Source: Jejubacter sp036620675 (GTDB taxonomy: Bacteria > Pseudomonadota > Gammaproteobacteria > Enterobacterales > Enterobacteriaceae). Taken from it: a DNA stretch of 39,429 nucleotides. Location of the stretch: the NCBI GenBank assembly GCA_036620675.1, contig JAZHEE010000038.1; one strand, 5' to 3'. Position numbers and translations under genes: made by a program. Of this stretch, positions 7,538 to 16,274 are shown in pieces; position 1 is the stretch's first letter, and each line of letters begins with the position of its first letter. The notes beneath the pieces were generated by a model. It saw only the letters and a list, made by a program, of their open reading frames with translations. It was not told the origin of the DNA and ran no database searches.

Positions 7538-7611
7538 TGGAGCGGGCGAAGGGAATCGAACCCTCGTATAGAGCTTGGGAAGCTCTCGTTCTACCATTGA
7601 ACTACGCCCGC
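7538..7611 (-). tRNA. glyU: tRNA-Gly (anticodon CCC)
   Basis: The 74-base minus-strand sequence begins GCGGGCGTAG and folds as a full cloverleaf. The acceptor stem is GCGGGCG/CGCCCGC, the anticodon loop is TTCCCAA inside AGAGC/GCTCT, the T loop is GTTCGATTC, and the CCA is encoded. Anticodon CCC reads GGG codons. In E. coli glyU occupies this neighbourhood near ygeR/actS. Its 3' 28 bases are the attachment site of the island. Integration restored the tRNA, so the gene stays intact. Confidence 0.95.
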
Positions 7612-7629
7612 ATCGGGAGTGCGTAACGC

Positions 7630-7657
7630 ATTATAGACCTTCCCTTTCCTCTGGCAA
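7630..7657 (-). promoter_or_regulatory. glyU promoter
   Basis: On the minus strand TTGCCA (7657-7652) and a perfect TATAAT (7635-7630) are separated by 16 bases. The GC-rich stretch that follows, GCGTTACGCACTCCC, resembles the discriminator of stringently controlled tRNA promoters. Transcription would start about 12 bases before the mature tRNA. Confidence 0.7.
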
Positions 7658-7695
7658 CCCCCTGTTCCGTTAAGTGCTGGTATTTTAAGCGCAGG

Positions 7696-8427
7696 TCAGC
7701 ACGAAGGCGGCAGATAGCGCTGAGGGTCGATGGCGGTGGCACGATAGCGGATCTGAAAATGCAGTCCCACCTGGCTGGCGCCGCTGCTGCCCATAGTGGC
7801 GATCTGCTGCCCGGCTTTCACCTGCTGGCCCTCTGTTACCAGAATGCGTTCATTATGGCCATAAGCGGTAATGTAGTCTTCGCCATGCTTGAGCAGAATC
7901 AGATTACCGTATCCGCGCAGGCGGTTACCGGCATAGACCACTTTACCAGCTCCTGCGGCATAGACAGGCGCGCCGCGCTGGCCGCCGATATCGATACCTT
8001 TATTCCCTCCCTGGGCGCTGGAGAACGGCAGTATCACTTTGCCCTGGGCTGGCCAGCGCCAGCAGCGCGAGCCTGCCGGCGGCGGCGTAGCCTTCGCCAC
8101 AGCGCCGCTGGAGGTTTTACGGGACGAGGTTTTAGCGGTACGGGTGGCTTTCGACGCCACGGCACCGCCTTTCAGGCGCAGCTTTTGTCCAACAGCCAGG
8201 GTATAAGGGGGGGCAAGATTATTCAGGCGGGCCAGCTCTTTCACGCTGCTGCCGCTGCTGTAGGCAATGCGCCACAGAGTATCACCGCGTTTCACCGTCC
8301 AGGTTTGGCCGCTGTAGCTGCCCTGCTCCGGCAGGGATTTATTCGAAGAACAGGCGGTCAGCAGCAGGCTGAGGCACAAGCACAGCATACTGAAAAGTCG
8401 GGTGGTTAGCGGGCGTCCCCTGCTCAA
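7696..8427 (-). CDS. actS: ActS (YgeR), LytM-family amidase activator lipoprotein
   Basis: This 243-residue lipoprotein activates periplasmic peptidoglycan amidases, mainly AmiC in E. coli. A lipoprotein signal ends in the lipobox LLTAC (Cys26). A LysM peptidoglycan-binding domain follows (about 42-86, YTV-type start TWTVKRGDTLWRIA), then an Ala/Thr/Lys linker, and a LytM/M23 domain (about 130-238). The zinc motifs of active M23 peptidases are broken: NKGID replaces HxGxD and GLHFQ replaces HLHFE. This is typical of activators that do not hydrolyse. It lies between glyU and lysS on the same strand as lysS, behind the lysS terminator. Confidence 0.9.
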   Translation of the reverse strand: MSRGRPLTTRLFSMLCLCLSLLLTACSSNKSLPEQGSYSGQTWTVKRGDTLWRIAYSSGSSVKELARLNNLAPPYTLAVGQKLRLKGGAVASKATRTAKTSSRKTSSGAVAKATPPPAGSRCWRWPAQGKVILPFSSAQGGNKGIDIGGQRGAPVYAAGAGKVVYAGNRLRGYGNLILLKHGEDYITAYGHNERILVTEGQQVKAGQQIATMGSSGASQVGLHFQIRYRATAIDPQRYLPPSC

Positions 8428-8490
8428 ATCTCGTCCTCTCGGCCTGAATCTTAAACGACCGCTATATTAGCATCGCCCGCAGCCAGAAAC

Positions 8491-8520
8491 AAAAACGCCC
8501 TCCACATTGGGAAGGCGTTT
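8491..8520 (-). terminator. rho-independent terminator of the prfB-lysS transcript
   Basis: On the minus strand AAACGCC and GGCGTTT form a stem followed by TTTTTG. It starts 20 bases past the lysS stop codon. Confidence 0.85.
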
Positions 8521-8540
8521 GCGCACGTTATATCAATGCA

Positions 8541-10058
8541 TTACTTCTGCGGGCGCATCGCCGGGAACAGGATGACATCGCGGATGGTGTGGCTGTTGGT
8601 AAACAGCATCACCATACGGTCAATACCGATGCCCAGACCGGCAGTCGGCGGCAGGCCATGCTCCAGCGCGGTGACGTAATCTTCATCAAAGAACATCGCT
8701 TCATCGTCGCCCGCATCCTTCGCCGCGACCTGGTCGGCAAAGCGCTGCGCCTGATCTTCCGCGTCATTCAGCTCCGAGAAGCCGTTGCCGATTTCACGGC
8801 CGCCGATGAAAAACTCAAAGCGGTCGGTGATTTCCGGATTCTGGTCGTTACGGCGCGCCAGCGGAGAGACTTCCGCCGGATATTCGGTGATAAAGGTCGG
8901 CTGAATCAGATGGCTTTCCGCCACCTCTTCGAAGATCTCGGTCACAGTGCGGCCCAGGCCCCAGCTCTTCTCCACCTTGATGCCAATGCTTTCGGCAATC
9001 GCTTTCGCTTTATCGAAATCATCGAGATCGGCCATCTCCGTTTCCGGACGATACTTCTTGATGGCTTCGCGCATGGTCAGCTTCTCGAACGGCTTACCGA
9101 AATCGAAGGTTTCCTCGCCGTAAACCACCTGAGTGGTGCCCAGTACATCCTGCGCCAGCTGGCGGAACAGCGATTCGGTCAGCTCAATCAGATCTTTGTA
9201 ATCCGCGTAGGCCATATAGAGTTCCATCATGGTGAACTCAGGGTTATGGCGCACGGAAACGCCCTCGTTACGGAAGTTACGGTTGATTTCAAACACCCGC
9301 TCGAAGCCGCCGACCACCAGACGCTTAAGGTACAGCTCTGGCGCGATACGCAGGTACATATCGATATCCAGCGCATTATGGTGAGTCACAAACGGACGCG
9401 CGGAAGCACCGCCCGGAATCACCTGCATCATCGGGGTTTCCACTTCCATAAAGCCACGATCCACCATGAACTGGCGAATGCCGGACAGGATCTGAGAACG
9501 AACGCGGAAGGTCTGGCGTGACTCTTCGTTAGCGATCAGATCCAGATAGCGCTGGCGGTAGCGGGTTTCCTGATCCGCCAGACCGTGGAATTTATCCGGC
9601 AACGGACGCAGGGCTTTGGTCAGCAGGCGCAATTCGCTGCAATGGATGGAAAGTTCGCCGGTTTTGGTTTTAAACAGCTTACCGCGAGCGGCGATAATAT
9701 CGCCCAGATCCCACTTTTTGAACTGCTCGTTATAAACGCCTTCGGCCAGGGAGTCGCGCGCCACATAAAGCTGAATGCGGCCGCCCATATCCTGCAGCGT
9801 AACGAAAGAGGCTTTACCCATGATGCGGCGGGTCATCATGCGCCCGGCCAGGCTCACTTCGATGTTCAGCGCTTCCAGCTCTTCGTTCTGTTTTTCGTCG
9901 TAGTCTCGATGCAGCTCATCGGAAGTGTGGTCACGGCGGAAATCGTTAGGAAAAGCCACGCCCTGACCGCGCAGAGTAGCCAGCTTCTCACGACGGTTTT
10001 GTAGTTCGTTATTAAGCTCGGCCGCCGCTTCAGTGCCCTGAGGCTGTTGTTCTGACAT
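8541..10058 (-). CDS. lysS: lysyl-tRNA synthetase, class II
   Basis: It charges tRNA-Lys with lysine using ATP in the cytoplasm. The 505 residues match the E. coli enzyme length. The N-terminal OB-fold anticodon-binding domain (about 65-150) precedes the class II catalytic core. Motif 2 is seen as FRNEGVSVRHNPEFT and motif 3 as GLGIGIDRMVMLF near the C terminus. The gene starts 8 bp after prfB stops, so the two are cotranscribed as in E. coli. No oddity is seen. Confidence 0.97.
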   Translation of the reverse strand: MSEQQPQGTEAAAELNNELQNRREKLATLRGQGVAFPNDFRRDHTSDELHRDYDEKQNEELEALNIEVSLAGRMMTRRIMGKASFVTLQDMGGRIQLYVARDSLAEGVYNEQFKKWDLGDIIAARGKLFKTKTGELSIHCSELRLLTKALRPLPDKFHGLADQETRYRQRYLDLIANEESRQTFRVRSQILSGIRQFMVDRGFMEVETPMMQVIPGGASARPFVTHHNALDIDMYLRIAPELYLKRLVVGGFERVFEINRNFRNEGVSVRHNPEFTMMELYMAYADYKDLIELTESLFRQLAQDVLGTTQVVYGEETFDFGKPFEKLTMREAIKKYRPETEMADLDDFDKAKAIAESIGIKVEKSWGLGRTVTEIFEEVAESHLIQPTFITEYPAEVSPLARRNDQNPEITDRFEFFIGGREIGNGFSELNDAEDQAQRFADQVAAKDAGDDEAMFFDEDYVTALEHGLPPTAGLGIGIDRMVMLFTNSHTIRDVILFPAMRPQK

Positions 10059-10066
10059 AGTGGTTT

Positions 10067-11165
10067 TTATAACCCCGCTTTCAAACTTGCTTCAATAAAT
10101 TTATCCAGAGAGCCGTCCAGCACCGCCTGGGTGTTGCGCGTCTCGACACCGGTACGCAGATCCTTAATGCGCGAATCGTCCAGCACGTAGGAGCGAATCT
10201 GGCTCCCCCAGCCGATATCAGACTTGGTGTCTTCCATCGCCTGTTTTTCAGCATTCTTTTTCTGCATTTCCAGCTCATAAAGCTTCGCTTTCATCTGCTT
10301 CATGGCCTGGTCTTTGTTCTTGTGCTGCGAGCGATCGTTCTGGCACTGCGTCACCAGCCCCGTGGGGATATGGGTGATACGCACCGCCGATTCAGTACGG
10401 TTAACGTGCTGGCCGCCTGCGCCAGAGGCACGGTAAACGTCGATACGCAGATCGGCCGGGTTAATTTCGATATCGATATCGTCATCCACTTCCGGGTAGA
10501 CAAACGCGGAGCTGAATGAGGTATGGCGGCGGCCGCCGGAGTCGAACGGGCTCTTACGTACCAGGCGGTGAACTCCGGTTTCGGTGCGCAGCCAGCCGTA
10601 GGCATAATCACCAGCGATGCGGATAGTCGCAGATTTAATACCGGCGACCTCGCCTTCCGACTCTTCAATGATTTCGGTCTTAAAGCCTTTATCTTCCGCC
10701 CAACGCAGATACATGCGCAGCAGCATGCTGGCCCAGTCCTGGGCTTCGGTGCCGCCAGAGCCGGCCTGGATATCCAGATAGCAGTCGGCGCCGTCGTATT
10801 CTCCAGAAAACATACGGCGGAACTCCAGCTGACCGAGTTTAACTTCCAGCTGATCCAGTTCGGCGACGGCTTCGTTGAAGGTCTCTTCATCTTCTGCCTC
10901 AACGGCCAGCTCCAGCAGACCTTCCACGTCTTCCAGGCCCTGACTCATCTGGTCAAGGGTCTCAACGACCGCCTCCAGAGAAGAGCGCTCTTTACCCAGA
11001 GCCTGGGCGCGTTCGGGTTCGTTCCAGACGTCTGGCTGTTCCAGCTCGGCGTTTACTTCTTCAAGACGCTCTTTTCTGGCATCGTAGTCAAAGATACCCC
11101 CTAAGAACGTCGGCACGTTCACTGAGGTCCTGGATGCGGTTTTTTACCGGATTAATTTCAAACAT
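10067..11165 (-). CDS. prfB: peptide chain release factor 2 (programmed +1 frameshift)
   Basis: RF2 recognises UGA and UAA stop codons and triggers peptide release. The true start is ATG 11165. Codons 1-25 end in RGYL, and codon 26 is an in-frame UGA (11090-11088). A +1 slip there continues into the long frame and gives 365 residues, the E. coli length. The SPF tripeptide that reads the stop codon (RKSPFDSGG) and the GGQ peptidyl-transferase motif (GAGGQHVNR) are both present. Frameshifting makes RF2 regulate its own level. Annotating only the uninterrupted frame (from 11122) gives a wrong N terminus. The gene is followed directly by lysS. Confidence 0.96.
11087..11102 (-). promoter_or_regulatory. 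prfB programmed frameshift site
   Basis: The minus strand reads AGG GGG TAT CTT TGA C. The internal Shine-Dalgarno AGGGGG, the slippery CUU codon and the weak UGAC stop context match the classical RF2 autoregulatory frameshift site exactly. Confidence 0.97.
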
Positions 11166-11267
11166 GGGTCGTCAATCTTTTTAGTGAAAAGTGTTCAGAA
11201 ATAAGGGAGCAAGTCTACCGGATTCGGCGCGGCTTTTATAGTTCCGTCGCGCCGATGGAGCACTCCC

Positions 11268-13001
11268 TCACAACGGCCAGAGCGTATCGATAAGCAACTG
11301 TACCGAGCGATTACCGCGGAACTCGTTAACATCAAGTTTATAGGCCAGTATCACTTCACGCACGCCGTTATCCGGCCAGAGGGCGGTATCGACGTTAAAC
11401 GCGATACCGTCCAGCAGCGGGCCGCCGCCAACCGGTTCCACCATCACTTTCAGGTGGCGTTCGCCAACGATGCGCTGCGAGAGCAGGCGAAATTTTCCGT
11501 CGAACAACGGCTCCGGAAACATCTGCCCCCAGGGACCGGCATCGCGCAGCAGCTCCGCCATTTCCAGCGTCATCTCCTGCGAAGAGAGCGGGCCGTCGCT
11601 CCAGACTTCGCCCTGGAGCATCGCCGGATCGATCCATTCACTGACCAGTGCCGCAAAGCGTTCGCGAAACTCCTCGAAGCGGGCTTCTTCCAGCGACAGA
11701 CCTGCCGCCATGGCGTGGCCGCCAAACTTCATCATCAGACCTGGATGCAGGGTATCCAGACGTTCCAGGGCATCACGCATATGCAGTCCCTGTACCGAAC
11801 GACCGGAACCTTTCAGAGTGCCGTCGCCCGCAGGCGCGAATGCAATAACCGGGCGGTGGAAACGCTCTTTGATTCTGGAGGCCAGTATCCCCACCACCCC
11901 CTGATGCCATTCCTGATGATAGAGCGCCAGCCCGGCGGGCAGCGAATCACTGTTTCGGCTCAGGGATTCACACAGCGCCATGGCCTCGGCCTGCATCCCC
12001 TGCTCTATCTCTTTACGGGTCTGATTCAGCCCGTCCAGCTCGTTGGCCAGCATCCGGGCTTCGCCCAGACTATCGCTCATCAGCAATGCCACACCGACTG
12101 ACATATCGTCCAGTCGGCCAGCGGCGTTCAGGCGCGGCCCCAGAGCGAACCCCAGATCGCTGGCATTCAGGCGCTTAGGATCGCGGTTCGCCACCTCCAG
12201 CAGCGCGCGAATGCCCGGACGACAGTGCCCGGCGCGAATACGGCTCAACCCCTGCCAGGTCAGAATTCGGTTATTGGCGTCGAGCGGCACCACATCCGCC
12301 ACGGTTCCCAGCGCCACCAGATCGAGATATTCCGCCAGATTGGGGATCGCCACCCTCTGCTGTTCAAACCAGCCGCAATCGCGCAGGTGTGCACGCAGCG
12401 CCAGCATCAGATAAAAGGCGACACCCACCCCCGCCAGCGATTTCGACGGGAAGTCGCAGTCCGCCAGGTTAGGGTTAATAATGGCGTCAGCCGCTGGCAG
12501 AATATCGCCCGGCAGGTGGTGATCGGTCACCAGCACCGGCAGCCCCAGCTCGTGAGCCCGAGCCACGCCGCTATGGGATGAAATGCCGTTATCCACGGTC
12601 ACTATCATCTGCGCGCCGCGGGCGTGAGCCTGATCCACAACCTCCGGGCTCAGGCCGTAACCATCTTCAAAACGATTCGGCACCAGGTAACTTACCCGTT
12701 TGCCGCCAAACGCACGCAGCGCAAGAACGCTCAGAGCGGTACTGGTAGCGCCATCGGCGTCGAAGTCCCCCACCACCACAATATGCAGATTATCGGTGAG
12801 CGCCTGATGCAGCAGTTTTACCGCCTGCGCCATACCGTTAAGCTGCTGCCATGGCAGCAGCCCCTTCGCGCTACGTTCCAGATCCGCCATACTGCGCACG
12901 CCGCGGCTGGCGTATAGCCGCTGCAGCAACGGCGGTACCTGCGCCGGGAAAACAATAGAAGCATCCGGCTCCCGGCGCCGAAGTTGCGTTTGCTGTTTCA
13001 C
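11268..13001 (-). CDS. recJ: single-strand-specific 5'-3' exonuclease RecJ
   Basis: RecJ degrades single-stranded DNA from the 5' end in RecF-pathway recombination, mismatch repair and replication restart. The 577 residues equal the E. coli length. DHH phosphoesterase motifs are visible: VVGDFDADGATSTA (motif I, about 76-89), VDNGISS, and VTDHHLPGD with the DHH triad. The DHHA1 region follows (GSGRSVQGLHM, FGGHAMAAGL), with an OB-fold at the C terminus. It begins 3 bp after dsbC ends, so translation is probably coupled. About 100 bp separate it from prfB. Confidence 0.96.
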   Translation of the reverse strand: MKQQTQLRRREPDASIVFPAQVPPLLQRLYASRGVRSMADLERSAKGLLPWQQLNGMAQAVKLLHQALTDNLHIVVVGDFDADGATSTALSVLALRAFGGKRVSYLVPNRFEDGYGLSPEVVDQAHARGAQMIVTVDNGISSHSGVARAHELGLPVLVTDHHLPGDILPAADAIINPNLADCDFPSKSLAGVGVAFYLMLALRAHLRDCGWFEQQRVAIPNLAEYLDLVALGTVADVVPLDANNRILTWQGLSRIRAGHCRPGIRALLEVANRDPKRLNASDLGFALGPRLNAAGRLDDMSVGVALLMSDSLGEARMLANELDGLNQTRKEIEQGMQAEAMALCESLSRNSDSLPAGLALYHQEWHQGVVGILASRIKERFHRPVIAFAPAGDGTLKGSGRSVQGLHMRDALERLDTLHPGLMMKFGGHAMAAGLSLEEARFEEFRERFAALVSEWIDPAMLQGEVWSDGPLSSQEMTLEMAELLRDAGPWGQMFPEPLFDGKFRLLSQRIVGERHLKVMVEPVGGGPLLDGIAFNVDTALWPDNGVREVILAYKLDVNEFRGNRSVQLLIDTLWPL

Positions 13002-13004
13002 CCG

Positions 13005-13721
13005 TTACTGCCCGCCCGCCGTCAGCTTCTTGTGCTGATCCAGGAACGCCTTCAGCTCTTTCGGCCCCTGGTATCCCGGAATCAGCGTGCCGTCGCTCAA
13101 CACCATCGCCGGCGTGCCCTGAACCCCAAACTGAACGCCCAGTGCGTAATGCTGAGTCAGGTCAATATCACAGCTGGCGGAAGCCGCTTTTCCGCCTTTC
13201 ATCGCGCTGTCAAAGGCCTTACGCGGATCGCTGGCGCACCAGATGCTCTTCATATCGCGTTCGGCCTGACTCTGGGGCCCCTGACGCGGGAAGGCGAGAT
13301 AGCGCACCGTAATGCCCAGCGCGTTATAGTCGCTCATCTCTTCATGCAGCTTGCGGCAGTAGCCGCAGGTGATATCGGTGAACACCGTTATCACATACTG
13401 CTCTTTCGGCGCCTTATAGACGATCATCTCTTTACTCAGGGTGTTCAGCTTGCCCATCAGCATTTTATTGGTCACGTTAACCGGCTGACCTCCGCTCACA
13501 TCATAGAGCGGTCCCTGTAGCAGGTGTTTACCGTCTTCGGTGATATAGAGCACGCCACTGTTGGTTAATATGGTTTTCAGGCCGGCCACCGGCGCATCCT
13601 TGATATCCGCCTGCCCCATACCCAGCTTGCTCAGGGTCTGTTTAATGGCGGCGTCATCGGCGTGGGCGGTGCCGGCTACGCTTGCCGCCAGCAGCGAAAA
13701 GAGAACAAAACCTTTTTTCAT
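13005..13721 (-). CDS. dsbC: periplasmic thiol:disulfide isomerase DsbC
   Basis: DsbC rearranges wrong disulfides in periplasmic proteins and is kept reduced by DsbD. I chose ATG 13721, which gives 238 residues, because the E. coli protein begins MKKGF and a signal peptide follows (hydrophobic core FVLFSLLAASVAGTAHA, cleavage before DDAA). The N-terminal dimerisation domain spans about 21-80. The thioredoxin-like domain holds the active site CGYC (about 118-121), a second Cys pair near WCAS and ASCD, and the cis-Pro loop GTPAMV. It lies between xerD and recJ in one minus-strand series. Confidence 0.95.
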   Translation of the reverse strand: MKKGFVLFSLLAASVAGTAHADDAAIKQTLSKLGMGQADIKDAPVAGLKTILTNSGVLYITEDGKHLLQGPLYDVSGGQPVNVTNKMLMGKLNTLSKEMIVYKAPKEQYVITVFTDITCGYCRKLHEEMSDYNALGITVRYLAFPRQGPQSQAERDMKSIWCASDPRKAFDSAMKGGKAASASCDIDLTQHYALGVQFGVQGTPAMVLSDGTLIPGYQGPKELKAFLDQHKKLTAGGQ

Positions 13722-13748
13722 CAATAATCCTTTGTCGTGTTGGAGCAC

Positions 13749-14645
13749 TCACGCCCGCGGGTGGTGCTGTTGATGCAGCTGACGTAAACGCTCGGTCGCC
13801 ACATGAGTATAAATCTGGGTGGTGGAGAGATCGCTGTGCCCCAGCAGCATCTGTACCACGCGTAAATCCGCCCCGTGATTAAGCAGGTGGGTCGCGAACG
13901 CATGGCGCAGCACATGAGGCGATAGCTTATCACCGTCGATTCCCGCCAGCGTGGCATAATGTTTAATTCGGTGCCAGAAAGTCTGGCGCGTCATCTGACG
14001 CCCGCGCTGGCTGGGAAACAGCACGTCGCTGGTCTGGCCGTTTAACAGCCAGGGGCGGCCGTGGGTCAGATAATTTTCCAGCCACCATACCGACTCTTCG
14101 CCCAGCGGCACCAGGCGTTCCTTATTGCCCTTACCTATTACCCGAACCACGCCCTGGCGCAGGCTGACGTCGCTAAGCTGTAGGCCAACCAGTTCAGAAA
14201 CCCGCAGGCCGGTCGCGTAAAGCAGCTCCAGCATCGCTTTGTCACGCAGCTCCAGCGGATTATCCACCAGCGGCGCCTGAAGCAGACGTTCCACCTGTGC
14301 TTCGCTCAAATCTTTGGGTAAACGCTGGGGAAGTTTCGGCGACGAAAGCAGCGCGCTGGGATCGTCCGAACGTAATTTTTCGCGATAGAGATACTGAAAC
14401 AGGCGGCGCAGCGCGCTTAGCAGACGGGCAGAGCTGGTGGCCTTGTAGCCGCCTTCCACCCGTTCGGCCAGCAACGCCTGGAGCTCCGGCGCGCCAGCGC
14501 TCTGCAAATCGCTTCCCTGATGATGCAGCCAGGCGACCACCGTTTTCAGATCGCGACGATAGGCGCTGAGCGTATTCTCCGCCAGACTGCGCTCCAGCCA
14601 GAGCGCGTCGAGAAACTGTTCAATACGGGCTAAATCCTGTTCCAC
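13749..14645 (-). CDS. xerD: site-specific tyrosine recombinase XerD
   Basis: With XerC it resolves chromosome dimers at dif under FtsK control. The 298 residues equal E. coli XerD. The N-terminal SAM-like domain spans 1-107. The catalytic domain holds Arg in TGLRVSEL, His/Arg in HVLRHAFATHL, His in LLGHSDL and the nucleophile Tyr279 in QIYTHV. All active-site residues are present, unlike the island integrase. It is the first gene of the series xerD-dsbC-recJ, diverging from fldB. Confidence 0.96.
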   Translation of the reverse strand: MEQDLARIEQFLDALWLERSLAENTLSAYRRDLKTVVAWLHHQGSDLQSAGAPELQALLAERVEGGYKATSSARLLSALRRLFQYLYREKLRSDDPSALLSSPKLPQRLPKDLSEAQVERLLQAPLVDNPLELRDKAMLELLYATGLRVSELVGLQLSDVSLRQGVVRVIGKGNKERLVPLGEESVWWLENYLTHGRPWLLNGQTSDVLFPSQRGRQMTRQTFWHRIKHYATLAGIDGDKLSPHVLRHAFATHLLNHGADLRVVQMLLGHSDLSTTQIYTHVATERLRQLHQQHHPRA

Positions 14646-14795
14646 TTTTGGCTCTCTTTTATACGCAGACCTGCATTATACCCAAATTTAAGCGCTATGC
14701 AGGTTCGTGGCTGAGTCGGCTGAAGGATAAATCATCACTGACAGAATCTGATACACTGGCGCTCAGGTACGTTGAATAACTGAGTAGTCATCGCT

Positions 14796-15317
14796 ATGAA
14801 TATCGGCCTTTTTTACGGCTCCAGCACCTGCTATACCGAAATGGCGGCGGAAAAAATCCGCGATGTCATCGGCCCTGAACTGGTTACCCTGCATAATCTG
14901 AAGGACGACGCTCCGGCGCTAATGGAGCAGTACGATGTGCTGATCCTCGGCATTCCTACCTGGGACTTTGGTGAAATTCAGGAGGACTGGGAGGCCATCT
15001 GGGGCCAGCTTGATAGCCTGAATCTGCAGGGCAAAATTGTGGCCCTGTATGGCATGGGCGATCAGCTGGGCTACGGGGAATGGTTCCTGGACGCGCTGGG
15101 TATGCTGCATGACAAGCTGGCCCCTAAAGGGGTGGATTTCATTGGCTACTGGCCGACCGAAGGCTATGAATTTACCAGCCCTAAGCCCATTATCGCCGAC
15201 GGCCAGCTGTTTGTGGGGCTGGCGCTGGATGAAACCAATCAGTATGACCTGAGTGATGAACGCATCCAGGCCTGGTGCGAGCAGATTCTGGGGGAGATAG
15301 CGGAACGGCTCGCCTGA
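14796..15317 (+). CDS. fldB: flavodoxin 2
   Basis: A small FMN-binding electron carrier of 173 residues, the E. coli FldB length. The phosphate-binding loop is at the N terminus (YGSSTCYTEMAAE, about 8-20). The isoalloxazine loops are visible as PTWDFGEIQEDW and YGMGDQLGYGEWFLDALG. FldB is an oxidative-stress-linked flavodoxin in E. coli (SoxRS regulon). I do not identify a SoxS box in the 150 bp upstream. The gene is divergent from xerD and convergent with cptA. Confidence 0.95.
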   Translation: MNIGLFYGSSTCYTEMAAEKIRDVIGPELVTLHNLKDDAPALMEQYDVLILGIPTWDFGEIQEDWEAIWGQLDSLNLQGKIVALYGMGDQLGYGEWFLDALGMLHDKLAPKGVDFIGYWPTEGYEFTSPKPIIADGQLFVGLALDETNQYDLSDERIQAWCEQILGEIAERLA

Positions 15318-15354
15318 TTGAGCAGCGGCGAACGCTCCGCCCGCCTCCTGCACA

Positions 15355-15768
15355 TTAATCGTTCCGCGAACGGCGGGAGCGCAACAGACGGCGCAGACTG
15401 CGCCACTCTTCTTCCCGCAGACAATCCGACGCCAGCCATAGCAGTTGGCGCTTCCGGGTTTCCGGGCACTTAAGCCGCAGCAGCATGCCGCCGGGTAGCG
15501 ACAGTGGACTGCCAGAAAGCGCCCAGGCTCTGCCTTGCCACTTAAGGCGGTCATCGTCAAGCAGCACCAGTTCGCCCTGACGGGCGTGAATGCGTCGCTG
15601 ACTACGCACGCAGTCAAACACCACCAGAGCTATCAACAGTAGCCAGACCGGCATATAGCTCAAAGGCCATGGCAGGAGCAGAATGGCGATCGCAGCTATT
15701 CCGTGCGCCAGCAAAGAGAGCCACTGCGCCTGCCAGGAAACCCGAAGATCACATTGCCACAGGACCAC
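15355..15768 (-). CDS. cptA: CptA/YgfX family inner-membrane protein
   Basis: This 137-residue protein has two adjacent transmembrane helices (about 18-55: AAIAILLLPW and VWLLLIALVVF) followed by a basic cytoplasmic domain ending in RRLLRSRRSRND. In E. coli YgfX was proposed to be the toxin of a pair with SdhE that affects FtsZ and MreB. The toxin role has been questioned, and a link to flavinylation has been suggested for related bacteria. It overlaps sdhE by 20 bases, so the two are translationally coupled. Confidence 0.9.
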   Translation of the reverse strand: MVLWQCDLRVSWQAQWLSLLAHGIAAIAILLLPWPLSYMPVWLLLIALVVFDCVRSQRRIHARQGELVLLDDDRLKWQGRAWALSGSPLSLPGGMLLRLKCPETRKRQLLWLASDCLREEEWRSLRRLLRSRRSRND

Positions 15769-16015
15769 GTTCCCGGTTCCGCTGCTGAATCAACCGTACC
15801 ATACGCAGTAATTCCGCATCCGCGGGTTCACCGTGATTCATCAACCAGTTGAAAAGGTCAGGATCATCACACTCCAGCAGGCGAACGAACAGCTGTTTGT
15901 CGGTATCGCTGAGGGTGTCGTATTCGTATTCAAAGAAGGGCATGATGGAGATATCCAGTTCACGCATGCCGCGGCGACAAGCCCAGTGGATTCGGGCTTT
16001 ATTATTGATATCCAT
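15749..16015 (-). CDS. sdhE: succinate dehydrogenase flavinylation factor SdhE (YgfY/CptB)
   Basis: SdhE promotes covalent attachment of FAD to SdhA and FrdA. The 88-residue five-helix protein carries the conserved RGxxE motif in CRRGMRELD (about 14-22) and an acidic patch EYEYDTLSD. The length matches the family. It lies upstream of cptA with a 20-base overlap and is divergent from ygfZ, an iron-sulfur repair protein. Confidence 0.95.
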   Translation of the reverse strand: MDINNKARIHWACRRGMRELDISIMPFFEYEYDTLSDTDKQLFVRLLECDDPDLFNWLMNHGEPADAELLRMVRLIQQRNRERGPVAM

Positions 16016-16274
16016 ACTCTCTTACCTGCTTAACAGACAGTTGGGTGACGGCAGCTAGTGTAACTGTTTTTTTGCAATTTCCATTACTGAATGTTGCACC
16101 CTGCGCTGAATTTCCGTGAAATATTTCATCGGGACGTCTGTTTTTACATCACGTTGCGCCCTGGATCGTTGTTTCTGCAAACGGCACAAATCGCGCTATC
16201 AAAGCGCTTGCATTGGCAGGCGGCTCTTTTACCATTAGGTGATATTCATCACGAGTCAACTTTGGGACTTTGCT

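Larger units (their letters stand above)
511..7565. mobile_element. 7-kb genomic island integrated at tRNA-Gly(CCC) glyU
   Basis: The island is bounded by the 28-bp tRNA-end repeats at 511-538 and 7538-7565. Reading left to right it contains a truncated integrase, a truncated opposite-strand gene, a gene-poor stretch, a serine recombinase, a second gene-poor stretch, a type VI effector/immunity operon and a small hypothetical gene. No replication, capsid or conjugation genes are present. The integrase lacks its catalytic tyrosine, so the element is probably immobile unless helped in trans. Its lower G+C and unusual strand composition contrast with the chromosomal genes beyond 7696. Confidence 0.85.

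Noticed and set aside
7696..8427. ActS as an active M23 endopeptidase
   Set aside because: The zinc-binding HxGxD and HxH residues are replaced (NKGID, GLHF), so an activator role is preferred.
8589..9521. 310-residue plus-strand frame opposite lysS
   Set aside because: It is antisense to an intact synthetase and has no independent features.
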